A stretch of DNA of 42,406 nt from Phycisphaerales bacterium (lineage in GTDB: Bacteria > Planctomycetota > Phycisphaerae > Phycisphaerales > SM1A02): the NCBI GenBank assembly GCA_030748575.1, contig JASMLR010000014.1, positions 1 to 42,406 of the forward strand, read 5' to 3'. Each line of letters starts with the position of its first letter. Position 1 is the stretch's first letter. A program made the position numbers and the translations under genes. The notes beneath the pieces were generated by a model. The model was not told the DNA's origin. It saw only the letters and a list, made by a program, of their open reading frames with translations, and did not search any database. Of this stretch, positions 35,190 through 42,406 are shown one piece after another.

Positions 35190-36297
35190 ATGCACTACGA
35201 CGCCCACCAGCCGGTGATCGACGATCTCGAGGCGCGGATCTTGACCATCCGCGACTCCCTTTGACTACGACGCCAAAGTCCAGCGCCGGGACGACCTGCA
35301 GGCGCAGATGGGCGAAGCCGATTTCTGGAACAGTCAGGAAGCTGCCCAGAAGGTGATCGGCGAGTACCGCCGGCTCAAGGCCCAGACCGAAGGCCTCGAA
35401 GACATCATCGCGGTGTTTGAAGACGCCACGGTCGGGTACGAACTGGCCAAGGAGGCAGGCGACGCCGACCTCCTGACCGAAACCGACGAGACCCTGTACC
35501 AACTGACCGGGAAGATGGAGAAGGTCGAACTTCAGTCCCTGTTGAGCGGCCCCCATGACCACCGCGACTGCTTCGTGGCCATCCAGGCCGGAGACGGCGG
35601 CAACGACGCCGATGACTGGGCCTCCATGCTCGACCGCATGTACACGGCCTGGTGGGATCGCCAGGGCTGGAAGTACGAGCAGATCAGCCTCGTCCACGGC
35701 ACGGAAGTGGGCATCAGCGGCGTGTCCTATCTCGTCAAGGGCCCGCTTGCGTACGGCTATATGTCGTGTGAGCGTGGCACCCACCGCCTCGCGCGGGTGA
35801 GCCCGTTCAACTCGCAGGGCAAGCGACAGACGTCCTTCTGCACCGTGGATGTCACCCCGGAGTTTGAAGAGGAAGATGTCGAGATCGACGAGAACGACAT
35901 CGACCTCACCACCTATGCTCGATCGTCCGGACCCGGTGGCCAGAACGTCAACAAGGTCGCTTCCGCCGTTCGCATCGTGCACAAACCGACCGGCATCATG
36001 GTCGTGTCATCGACGCACAAAGCGCAGTTGCAGAATCGCAAGCAGTGCATGCGCATTCTCCAGGCGAAACTCGAACAGCTCGAAGAGGAGCGACGCCAGG
36101 CCGAACTTGACGCCGCAACAGGCGGCAAAGTCGATCGAGGGTGGGGCTCGCAGATCCGCTCGTACGTCATCTACGACAATCGCGTCAAGGACCACCGCAC
36201 CAACCACGAGGTGGGCAATCCTCAGGCCGTGCTTGACGGCAATCTCGACGAGTTCATCGACGCTGAGTTGAAGCGTCGCCGCGCTGCGAAGGGCTAG
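35190..36297 (+). CDS. prfB: Peptide chain release factor 2, with programmed +1 frameshift
   Basis: RF2, which terminates translation at UGA and UAA. The reading frame from ATG 35190 runs 24 codons ([24 protein letters not shown]) into TGA at 35262-35264. A +1 shift on CTT-TGA-C (35259-35265) continues in frame as [24 protein letters not shown], giving 368 residues (E. coli 365). SPF in [12 protein letters not shown] recognises the stop codon and GGQ ([18 protein letters not shown]) triggers peptide release. The usual Shine-Dalgarno stimulator 3 nt before CTT is missing: the bases there read CGCGACTCC. The gene should not be called from the downstream ATG at 35308, nor as a pseudogene. Confidence 0.95.
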
Positions 36298-36332
36298 CCG
36301 ACCTCCACGCCTGCGCGACCCGTTCGTGCCGC

Positions 36333-37274
36333 CTACGCAGAGGCTGCGGCGTTTCCTCCACTGAGAATCAGCCCAACACGATGTCCCGGAGGGATCGGGC
36401 AGTCGCCTCGCAGCACGGCTGCCAGCACCGTCGCGCTGCTTGGCTCCACCCAGAGCTTCGCCCGCTCAAGCAGAAGCGTCCTGGCGGCGAGCACTTCCTC
36501 ATCACGGACCGTCATGATGGAGTGAAGATGGTCACGGAGGATGCCGAACGTCCGCTCGCTGAGGCTCGTCAGCAGGCCGTCGCAAATGGTGTCGGGCGAC
36601 GTTTGAGGAATCAGCCTGCCCGCAGCCAGTGAGCGAGCGGCATCGTCGGCGCCCGCCGGCTCGACGCCAACCAGCATGGCAGCCGGCGCCAGCGCCCGCG
36701 CAGCGATGCAGGTGCCCGACATGAGTCCCCCACCACCCACCGGCGCCAGGACCGCATCCAACGGGCCCGCGTCCTCGATCAGTTCCTTCGCCGCCGTGCC
36801 CTGACCCGCGATGATGCGGTCGTCGTCATAGGGATGCACGAACATCGACCCGGTGTCGGCCAGTACCCGGGCGGCGGTGGTCTCCCTCGCTTCGAGGGTC
36901 GGCTCGCACGTGACAATGGTCGCGCCGTACCCCTCCACCGCGGCCCGCTTCACCTCGGGCGCGGTTCGTGGCATGACAATCCAGGCAGGAATGCCGCGTT
37001 CCTGAGCCGCCCGAGCGAGCGCCTGCGCATGGTTGCCGCTCGAATGCGTGCACACACCGCGCGCCGCCTCGTCATCCGAGAGGCCGCGGACCACATTGCT
37101 TGCGCCGCGAAACTTGAAAGCGCCCACCCGCTGGAACTGCTCGCACTTGAAGTAGAGGGATCGGCCGCTCATCCGGTCGAGCGTCTGGCAGGTCATGACC
37201 GGCGTCCTGTGAGCAGCGCCCCGAATACGCTCGTGCGCTGCACACACGTCGTCAAATGTCGGTCGGGACGTCAT
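36333..37274 (-). CDS. Threonine/serine dehydratase family enzyme
   Basis: A 313-residue fold-type II PLP enzyme. PLP lysine K54 lies in GAFKFRGASN; SSGNHAQALARAA is the substrate-binding loop; APVGGGGLMSG holds the phosphate-binding Gly loop; LSGGN closes the site. There is no C-terminal ACT-like regulatory domain, so it resembles catabolic threonine dehydratase (TdcB) or serine racemase rather than IlvA. Its ATG shares one base with the stop of the dehydrogenase gene (TGATG), so the two are coupled and may serve amino acid breakdown. Last gene of the run beginning at rpmI. Confidence 0.9.
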   Translation of the reverse strand: MTSRPTFDDVCAAHERIRGAAHRTPVMTCQTLDRMSGRSLYFKCEQFQRVGAFKFRGASNVVRGLSDDEAARGVCTHSSGNHAQALARAAQERGIPAWIVMPRTAPEVKRAAVEGYGATIVTCEPTLEARETTAARVLADTGSMFVHPYDDDRIIAGQGTAAKELIEDAGPLDAVLAPVGGGGLMSGTCIAARALAPAAMLVGVEPAGADDAARSLAAGRLIPQTSPDTICDGLLTSLSERTFGILRDHLHSIMTVRDEEVLAARTLLLERAKLWVEPSSATVLAAVLRGDCPIPPGHRVGLILSGGNAAASA

Positions 37275-38485
37275 CAGCCCGTGAAACTGAAGATCCGCCG
37301 AAGTGCCAGAAGCGCGCCGGCGTCAACGAGCGGCGCCTCGTGGAGATCGGCAATCGCCAGCATCTCGGTGACGTTCTCTGCAACCATCGACCGCGTGGCA
37401 TCCTTCGCCTCCTGCACCTTGGCAGCGGTTCGGGCGTTTTCCTCATCGGTCACGGTGGACGTCATCTCGACACTCGCCGCAATAGCGCCGCCCGGATTGG
37501 CGATGAAGTCGGGGACAACCGGGACGCCGCGATCATGCAGGGCGTGGCGAGCCGACATGGTGCAGGGGTTGTTGGCGCCCTCCACGACAACCGTCGCCCT
37601 GATGCGCGACTGATTGTCCGTGTCGATCACATCCTGGACGGCGCAGGGAATGAGCACATCGACGTCCTCCCAGAGCACATCGTCCATGGGCATCTGCTGG
37701 TGGCCTTCATTGACAAGATGCTCTCGCGTCGTGTGAAAGTCCATCTCGGTGATCGCGTCAAGGAGGGCACCCGAGAGGGGGCCGTGCAGCCGCCAGGCGC
37801 CGTCGATGCGTGGGTCGGCAATCGTCGTGACGCACCCACCAAGGTCAGTGAAGTAGCGGCACACGGCCGCGCCCATCGCGCCGATGCCCTGCACGGCCGC
37901 CGTCTTGCCAGCAGCCCCGCCGTCCGCCGCGTTCAGCCAGGTGGCCGCAGCGACCGAGACGCCCAGCCCCGCAACCCCTTCAACGTCGTAGTCGGTGCCC
38001 CCCTGCTCGACCGGCTTGCCGGTGAAGCACCGCGTGGTACCGAGTTGGTCGATGGCCCATTGGCAATGCCGCGGATCGCCACCGAGGTCGTAGCCCAGGC
38101 CGCCCCACAGGCCGCCGTTGTCGTAATGCGCGGGCCAGGCGAGTTCGACGAATCGGCGGTACTTCTTCTCGAAGTCATCGGCGTGCGGGTCGGAACGGAG
38201 CCCGGACTTGGCCCCGCCCGTTGCCAGTCCGGCGGCCGCGTTCTTGAGCGTTTGCGTGCGGGCGAGCCTGGCGATCTCATCCTTCGTCACGGTCGGCGTG
38301 ATCCGGGTGCCGCCCTTGCCGACGCGGCCGAGCGGTCCATCTTTCACGGCAAGCGTTGACCAGACGATGACGTGACCTTCCACTCCGAGTTCGGGATCTC
38401 GAATGGTCAACTCGCACTCGGGCTCGAGCGCGTCAAACGCTCGCTGCCGCTCGTGAAGTTCCTCCAGAAAGGTTGCATCGCTCAT
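37274..38485 (-). CDS. Glu/Leu/Phe/Val dehydrogenase family enzyme
   Basis: A 403-residue oxidative deaminase. The substrate domain has KNAAAGLATGGAKSGLRSDP (K81 and K93, the latter in the catalytic position), and the NAD domain has AAVQGIGAMGAAVCRYFTDLGG. C-terminal GANNPCTMSARHALHDRGVPVVPDFIANPGGAI matches the family. Glutamate is the likeliest substrate, with leucine or other amino acids possible. ATG 38485 has AGGAG 9 nt upstream; a 21-codon extension is unsupported. Only 4 bases separate it from the upstream methyltransferase gene. Confidence 0.9.
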   Translation of the reverse strand: MSDATFLEELHERQRAFDALEPECELTIRDPELGVEGHVIVWSTLAVKDGPLGRVGKGGTRITPTVTKDEIARLARTQTLKNAAAGLATGGAKSGLRSDPHADDFEKKYRRFVELAWPAHYDNGGLWGGLGYDLGGDPRHCQWAIDQLGTTRCFTGKPVEQGGTDYDVEGVAGLGVSVAAATWLNAADGGAAGKTAAVQGIGAMGAAVCRYFTDLGGCVTTIADPRIDGAWRLHGPLSGALLDAITEMDFHTTREHLVNEGHQQMPMDDVLWEDVDVLIPCAVQDVIDTDNQSRIRATVVVEGANNPCTMSARHALHDRGVPVVPDFIANPGGAIAASVEMTSTVTDEENARTAAKVQEAKDATRSMVAENVTEMLAIADLHEAPLVDAGALLALRRIFSFTG

Positions 38486-38489
38486 GCGG

Positions 38490-39113
38490 TCAGACTCCTT
38501 GGGAGCGGAGAAACACGGCCCAGGCGGGAAGGACGTTCCGAAGAACAAACCGTCGCTGCTGAGTCATCGTGCTTGAGAGATCGCGAAGGCTGGCGCGATG
38601 GGCCTTGGCGTCCACCTGCCAGGGTCCGGGAATGGCGCATCGAAGCGTTGGGAAGCCGGCGTACTCAAAGAACGCCAGCGTGCCGCCCGGCGCGAGCAGG
38701 TCGACCAACTGCTGCAGGATGCGGGACGCCACGCCCGGTGGAAACGAATTGAATGGAAGGCCACACACGATGGTGGAGTAGCCGGGCTCCAGAGGCGCAT
38801 CTTCGATGCATCCCTCGATCACGGTCGCCGACCGGTCGCTGGCTTGATCAGACCAGGGGCCAACCACTCGCTTTCGAAGTCGATCGCAGAACTTCGGATT
38901 CAACTCGACGATGTCGGCAGATCCGCCAGGACCGAGACGGTCGAGGATATGCCCGGTGAAGGCTCCGGTGCCCGCGCCAACCTCAAGCACACGCTGGGAG
39001 GACCGATCGTCACTGATCGGATCGGTCATCGCGCGTGCGAGGTACTTACTGGACGCAGCTACAGCCCCGACTTCCTTGCGTTTGCGAAGAGCTTCGATGA
39101 AGAACCGCGGCAT
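38490..39113 (-). CDS. SAM-dependent phospholipid methyltransferase-like protein
   Basis: A 207-residue class I methyltransferase. MPRFFIEALRKRKEVGAVAASSKYLARAMTDPI resembles the N-terminus of PmtA-type phosphatidylethanolamine N-methyltransferases, where a membrane-binding helix precedes the Rossmann fold. SAM motif I is VLEVGAGTGAFTGHIL; the acidic VELNPKFC follows; motif IV is IVCGLPFNSFPPGVASRIL. It could also belong to the rRNA-dimethylase-like relatives, but the VAASS segment favours the lipid group. It starts 10 bases after rplT, inside a compact run with rpmI-rplT and the dehydrogenase gene. Confidence 0.8.
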   Translation of the reverse strand: MPRFFIEALRKRKEVGAVAASSKYLARAMTDPISDDRSSQRVLEVGAGTGAFTGHILDRLGPGGSADIVELNPKFCDRLRKRVVGPWSDQASDRSATVIEGCIEDAPLEPGYSTIVCGLPFNSFPPGVASRILQQLVDLLAPGGTLAFFEYAGFPTLRCAIPGPWQVDAKAHRASLRDLSSTMTQQRRFVLRNVLPAWAVFLRSQGV

Positions 39114-39123
39114 TGGCGGCGAA

Positions 39124-39498
39124 TCAGGCCGAGGCCTTGCAGGCTGTCGTGGACGCCTCGGATCGCTCAACGAGCGTGTCAAAGGTGGCCGGGTCCTCAA
39201 TGGCGATCTGGCTGAGCATCTTTCGGTTCAGACCGATGCCTGCCTTGGAGAGGCCGTTCATGAACCTGCTGTATCGGGTGCCACGCATGCGGCACGCCGC
39301 CGAGATTCGGGTGATCCAGAGCCGGCGGAAGTCGCGGCGACGATTTCGACGATCGCGATATGCATACTGGCCGGCGCGAATCAGCGCGACCTTGGCCTGC
39401 TGCTTGTGACGGTGCTTGGTGCCCCAGTAGCCCCGGGCGGCGCGAAGAATGCGCTTCCGGGCCTTGACCGTGGCTGCTCCCTTTCGAACGCGTGGCAT
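39124..39498 (-). CDS. rplT: 50S ribosomal protein L20
   Basis: A 124-residue L20, needed for early 50S assembly through 23S rRNA domain I. MPRVRKGAATVKARKRILRAARGYWGTKHRHKQQAKVALIRAGQYAYRDRR is the basic N-terminal extension; WITRISAACRMRGTRYSRFMNGLSKAGIGLNRKMLSQIAIEDP is the globular part. AGGAG lies 7 nt before ATG 39498. It follows rpmI by 66 bases. infC, the common first gene of this operon, is not next to them. Confidence 0.97.
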   Translation of the reverse strand: MPRVRKGAATVKARKRILRAARGYWGTKHRHKQQAKVALIRAGQYAYRDRRNRRRDFRRLWITRISAACRMRGTRYSRFMNGLSKAGIGLNRKMLSQIAIEDPATFDTLVERSEASTTACKASA

Positions 39499-39564
39499 GA
39501 TCTCACTCCTTGCCGAGTCGGGGGGCCGGGGTATCCGACCGCTTCACCCGATCACGGATGCATC

Positions 39565-39822
39565 TCAGTTCTCGCCACCCTCGGTCGTCGCACTTTCGCT
39601 CGCAGCGCCGCCATCGGACGCGACGATGCGGCGATGCAGCATGCGTGCAGCTCGACTGACGTCTGCCGCATGGGCATACTTGGACCTGCGGTAGGACCGC
39701 ATGAGATCGCCGGACTTGTGGCTCCGAAGGTGGCGGCCAAAGGCGGGCTTGGACTTCACGCGACCGGACTTGGTGATCCGAATCCGCTTGAGGAGTCCTT
39801 TGTTGGGCTTGTTCTTTGGCAT
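39565..39822 (-). CDS. rpmI: 50S ribosomal protein L35
   Basis: An 85-residue L35. MPKNKPNKGLLKRIRITKSGRVKSKPAFGRHLRSHKSGDLMRSYRRSKYAHAADVSRAARML covers the family (about 65 residues). A 20-residue acidic tail (DGGAASESATTEGGEN) is extra. GGAGG lies 8 nt before ATG 39822, which fixes the start over a 28-codon extension. First gene of the run rpmI-rplT-methyltransferase-dehydrogenase-dehydratase. The 123-base gap upstream of it holds a GCCCCCC/GGGGGGC hairpin at 39907-39921. Confidence 0.95.
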   Translation of the reverse strand: MPKNKPNKGLLKRIRITKSGRVKSKPAFGRHLRSHKSGDLMRSYRRSKYAHAADVSRAARMLHRRIVASDGGAASESATTEGGEN

Positions 39823-39906
39823 GTCCTGCGCCTCCGTGAGGGTCCGACGCCCTGACGGGCGAGCCGCGGAGTGTAGCAGAAGGCCGATGCGGCTGGAAGG
39901 CCGCAC

Positions 39907-39921
39907 GCCCCCCTGGGGGGC
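39907..39921. terminator. GC hairpin downstream of the anti-sigma-like gene
   Basis: GCCCCCC-T-GGGGGGC, a 6-7 bp near-perfect palindrome 25 bases after the anti-sigma-like stop on the minus strand and 85 bases before rpmI. No U tract follows, so intrinsic termination is only possible, not shown. Confidence 0.35.
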
Positions 39922-39945
39922 AAGGAGCGGGGGCCCCGGAGCGGG

Positions 39946-40857
39946 TCAGTGGGCCAGAAACAGTTCGATCGGGGCCGGACCTTCCTCTGGCTCGACGCCC
40001 CAGATTCGGTCACCACCGACATGGGCAGCGGAGAGGTCCTCGGTGTGGCCATCCGAATAGAGCACGCTGGGCCGCTCGACCAGCCGGGGATGCCACCGGA
40101 TGTCCTCCATGGACGATTCATAGTCCTTGCCGGCGATCAGGCCGGCCAGCGCCGGGTTTCGGTCGCCCGCGAGAATGACCTGCCCATGGGCGAGATGGGG
40201 CTCGTGGCCCTCGGCAAGCACGGCAAAAGAGAACCCGCCACGGCCCGCTCCGGGCCGCCGCGGGTTTCGCATGCACCGCGGATCGCAGAAGTCCTGCGCC
40301 GCGACGATCTGGAGGTCGATCATCTTGGCCGGCCCACCGCTGAGCAACTGCTCGACGGACGCATCGGCGTCCTTGAGGGGCGTGTCGCCGGAGGAGTCCT
40401 GAAACGCGGACAGGCCGGCGTGCAGTTCGCCCAGGTTGCTGCGAGCCCCTGCCGACATGGCCCGGTCCCGCGCGGTGGTCCCGAACGACCAGATGGTTGC
40501 AGTCGCCATGGCGAGCACCGCCGCGACGGCCAGCGCCTCAGCAATTCGGAATCGGAGCCCTCTGCCCATCATGACCGGGTGGTTGTCCATCCGCATCCGA
40601 TCCCTGCGGTCATCCTCGGCGCGGCGAATGCGAGCCATCGTCGCGTCAACAAGCGTCTGTTGATCTTCGTCGCTCAGATCATCTGCCGGGTACTGATCGA
40701 GAAGCGAAAGCAGCGACGACGCCGCCTCTCCTCGCCGTTTCATGTCACCTTCAAGCTCACCTGCAATCGCCGGATCGAAGCCGTCGGTGGCAAGGTGGTC
40801 AAGGGCCGCGGCGTCTGCCGCGGACATCGTGACCGGAGTGTCCTGCTGATCGCTCAT
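39946..40857 (-). CDS. Anti-sigma-factor-like membrane protein with DGH C-terminus
   Basis: A 303-residue protein with one membrane helix (about residues 106-124, RIAEALAVAAVLAMATATIWSF). The cytoplasmic N-terminal 100 residues are acidic and helical, as in anti-sigma factors, but I see no zinc HxxxCxxC motif. The C-terminal part contains SNLGELHAGLSAFQDSSGDTP and ends with PSVLYSDGHTEDLSAAHVGG, resembling the body and DGH motif of planctomycete prepilin-type proteins. ATG 40857 overlaps the ECF sigma stop as ATGA, the strongest hint that it regulates that factor. The fusion of an anti-sigma-like front with a pseudopilin-like back is unusual. Confidence 0.75.
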   Translation of the reverse strand: MSDQQDTPVTMSAADAAALDHLATDGFDPAIAGELEGDMKRRGEAASSLLSLLDQYPADDLSDEDQQTLVDATMARIRRAEDDRRDRMRMDNHPVMMGRGLRFRIAEALAVAAVLAMATATIWSFGTTARDRAMSAGARSNLGELHAGLSAFQDSSGDTPLKDADASVEQLLSGGPAKMIDLQIVAAQDFCDPRCMRNPRRPGAGRGGFSFAVLAEGHEPHLAHGQVILAGDRNPALAGLIAGKDYESSMEDIRWHPRLVERPSVLYSDGHTEDLSAAHVGGDRIWGVEPEEGPAPIELFLAH

Positions 40858-41486
40858 TGGGGCGTGGTCTCTTCTTCGCCTTCGGCAGAGGCTTCCCAAC
40901 TGCGGGCAAACGTCCCCACAGCAGCATGCAGCCTGCTCTTGACGGTGCCGAGGGGAATCTGCAAGGTCTCGGCGATCTGGTTGTAACTCATCTTCTGGAA
41001 GTAACTCAGCAGAATGATTTCGCGGAGGTGGTGTGGCATGGCGTCGACGGCATCCCGCACGCGACCGGCCAATTCGGCCCGTTCCATGCCTTCGGTCGGC
41101 GGTGACGACTCACCCTCAAGCAGGTCGATCACCCCGCCCCCCTCTCCGTCCCGTCCGATTGGCGCATCCAGCGACATCGCCCTCCGTCGGGACTGGCGAC
41201 GGTGCCAGTCGCGGGCCTTGTTGACCGCGATCGTGTACAGCCAGGGCTTGAACCGTCTGGCCAGATCGAACGTGTGGGCCGACTGGTGCACCTGAAGGAA
41301 GGCCTCCTGGAAGATGTCGTCAGCGGTCGTCCGCGAGCCGGTCACGCGGGCCAGGTACGGCACCAGTTCGGCGGTGTACCGGCGAACGAGCGCGGGGAAT
41401 GCGTCAGCATCGCCGGCAAGGTGGGCCTCGAGGAGGGCCTCGTCACTCTGGGTGGACACCGATGGCACCGCTGCTGGGCACTCCAT
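40854..41486 (-). CDS. ECF sigma factor
   Basis: A 210-residue extracytoplasmic-function sigma factor. Region 2 is DEALLEAHLAGDADAFPALVRRYTAEL to DIFQEAFLQVHQSAHTFDLARRFKPWLYTIAVNKARDWHRR; region 4 is AVDAMPHHLREIILLSYFQKMSYNQIAETLQIPLGTVKSRLHAAV. A linker of about 45 residues (RRRAMSLDAPIGRDGEGGG) separates them. ATG 41486 gives the normal ECF length; the frame stays open to 41708 and starts at 41552 or 41651 are possible. The next gene overlaps it as ATGA and encodes its probable membrane anti-sigma factor. ECF factors usually activate their own operon. Confidence 0.88.
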   Translation of the reverse strand: MECPAAVPSVSTQSDEALLEAHLAGDADAFPALVRRYTAELVPYLARVTGSRTTADDIFQEAFLQVHQSAHTFDLARRFKPWLYTIAVNKARDWHRRQSRRRAMSLDAPIGRDGEGGGVIDLLEGESSPPTEGMERAELAGRVRDAVDAMPHHLREIILLSYFQKMSYNQIAETLQIPLGTVKSRLHAAVGTFARSWEASAEGEEETTPQ

Positions 41487-41547
41487 GACCGCGCGGTGCG
41501 GTCGACCTGTGAGCAGCGCCCGAGCCTCCTCAAACACCGCACGACCG

Positions 41548-41553
41548 ATCATA
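41548..41553 (-). promoter_or_regulatory. Putative -10 box before the ECF sigma gene
   Basis: TATGAT on the minus strand, one base off consensus, about 60 nt before ATG 41486. Its use would exclude the longer N-terminal forms. The matching -35 is weak. Confidence 0.3.
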
Positions 41554-41692
41554 GCCGGTGCGTCTGCGAGTGGACAGACCGACACCATGGGCTGCATCTC
41601 AAGTGCAAGCATCCCATCGATACATGCCTGCCGGGGGCCGAGTTCTGACATTTCCTGAAAAGGCTGCCAGATGGGCTCGCGGGCCACGGTGC

Positions 41693-41698
41693 TACCAT
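41693..41698 (+). promoter_or_regulatory. Putative -10 box of hpnH
   Basis: GTGCTACCAT, hexamer TACCAT, 8 nt before ATG 41707; no Shine-Dalgarno. Confidence 0.4.
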
Positions 41699-41706
41699 CC
41701 CACGCC

Positions 41707-42406
41707 ATGGGAGTACCGATCAGCCAGATGTGGACCGTGGCGAGTTATGTCCTCGGGCAGCGGCTCAGGGGGCGACGCCGCTATCCCCTGGTCCTGATGC
41801 TGGAGCCGCTGTACCGGTGCAACCTCGCGTGCGCGGGCTGCGGGAAGATTCAGTACCCCGCGCACATTCTTCGCAAGGACATGCCGCTCGAGGACGCCCT
41901 CAAGGCCGTCGACGACTGCGGCGCCCCGATGGTGTCAATCCCCGGCGGTGAGCCGCTGCTGTACGGGCACATCCGCGAGCTGGTTGACGAGCTGGTCAAG
42001 CGGAAGAAGTACATTTACCTCTGCACCAACGCGATCCTGCTGAAGGAGAAGTTGGAAGCCGGTTGGTTCAAACCCACCAAGTACCTGACCTTTTCGGTCC
42101 ACATGGACGGTCCGAAGGACGACCACGACTTCGCGGTCTGCCGCGACGGCACGTATGACAAGGCGATCGCCGGCATTCGAGCCGCCGTCAAGATGGGGTA
42201 TCGCGTAACCACCAACACGACGCTGTTTGATGGTGCCGACCCCAACGCCATCCGCCACTTCTTCGACGAGATGATGGATGCGGGCGTCGAGGGCATGATG
42301 CTCAGCCCCGGCTACGCGTACGAAGCAGCCGCCGATCAGTCCAACTTCCTTGGCCGCACAAACACCAACGCCCTCTTTGACATGCTGCTCTCCAACCGAA
42401 AGAAAC
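41707..42406 (+). CDS. hpnH: Adenosyl-hopene transferase HpnH (5' part)
   Basis: The first 233 codons of a radical SAM enzyme, cut by the window end. HpnH links a 5'-deoxyadenosyl group to diploptene, the first step to extended hopanoids. The cluster motif is C38xxxC42xxC45 in LYRCNLACAGCGKIQYP. Other family blocks are RRRYPLVLMLEPL, VDDCGAPMVSIPGGEPLLYGHI, KKYIYLCTNAILLKEKL, LTFSVHMDGPKDDHDFAVCRDGTYDKAIAGIRAA, TTLFDGADP and MLSPGYAYEAAADQSNFLGRT. These agree closely with known HpnH. The start is the ATG of a CCATGG shared with the far end of the open frame upstream of the divergent ECF gene. The organism is thus expected to make hopanoids. Confidence 0.94.
   Translation, partial: MGVPISQMWTVASYVLGQRLRGRRRYPLVLMLEPLYRCNLACAGCGKIQYPAHILRKDMPLEDALKAVDDCGAPMVSIPGGEPLLYGHIRELVDELVKRKKYIYLCTNAILLKEKLEAGWFKPTKYLTFSVHMDGPKDDHDFAVCRDGTYDKAIAGIRAAVKMGYRVTTNTTLFDGADPNAIRHFFDEMMDAGVEGMMLSPGYAYEAAADQSNFLGRTNTNALFDMLLSNRKK

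Noticed and set aside
34266-35264. A 332-codon plus-strand ORF ending in TIRDSL
   Set aside because: Only the last 24 codons are real, as the first part of prfB before the frameshift; the rest is antisense to the aminotransferase.
35308-36297. prfB as a shorter gene from ATG 35308, or as a frameshifted pseudogene
   Set aside because: CTTTGAC at codon 24-25 followed by the conserved DYDA wording is the known RF2 autoregulatory shift.

Overview
The window reads as a stretch of chromosome from a high-GC bacterium of the Planctomycetota, most likely class Phycisphaerae. That placement is inference. It rests on a secreted beta-helix protein ending in a dockerin-type CPGDxDxDGxVDxxD domain, pseudopilin-like proteins with a C-terminal DGH motif, a short PheT without its OB-fold insert, a futalosine-pathway menaquinone gene (mqnC), a hopanoid gene (hpnH), and a bacterial DNA topoisomerase VI alongside gyrase. 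I see no phage, insertion sequence, CRISPR array or rRNA. This is mostly core genome, very tightly packed, with many ATGA, GTGA or TGATG stop/start overlaps and several convergent genes whose 3' ends overlap.

Region by region. 1-930: an NTF2-like protein, a CAU-anticodon tRNA and two tandem copies of a 172-173 bp unit built almost entirely of hairpins. 929-5212 (minus): a coupled group of two lipoproteins (one with a long Pro/Ala/Lys linker) and a pseudopilin-like protein, followed by the dockerin/beta-helix protein. 5295-7930: pheT and a cyclodeaminase-family gene. 7949-11170: mqnC, ilvE and a lipoprotein amidase. 11209-13774: gyrB behind a palindrome that encloses its -10 box. 13748-17548: lipoprotein and queC (minus), then dnaJ/cbpA-tatC-tadA (plus). 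17532-19150 (minus): bifunctional-nuclease-family gene and truD. 19280-22369: metK, an RsmB-like methyltransferase and a PtsN-like protein. 22354-26140 (minus): polyferredoxin-TPR protein, a divergent sigma factor and ndk. 26266-29279: top6B-top6A. 29280-31039: a leader region, an ANTAR response regulator and a convergent histidine kinase. 31049-33734 (minus): rpsO-pnp. 33852-36297: aspartate aminotransferase and prfB with a programmed frameshift. 36333-39822 (minus): rpmI-rplT-lipid methyltransferase-glutamate-type dehydrogenase-threonine dehydratase. 39946-41486 (minus): ECF sigma and a membrane anti-sigma-like protein. 41707-end: hpnH, cut by the window edge.

The points most worth a second look are: (1) the topoisomerase VI pair with histone-like lysine-rich tails; (2) a recurrent TA[C/T]NNT box that ends only 6-12 nt before the start codon of at least nine genes, implying leaderless mRNAs; (3) two promoters, gyrB and the ANTAR regulator, whose -10 box sits inside a palindrome of the same geometry (7-8 bp arms, 9 nt spacer); (4) a prfB frameshift site with the usual CTTTGAC but no upstream Shine-Dalgarno stimulator; (5) the hairpin-chain repeat; and (6) the lipoprotein/pseudopilin operon. 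All functional calls come from reading protein motifs by eye; no database search was run.
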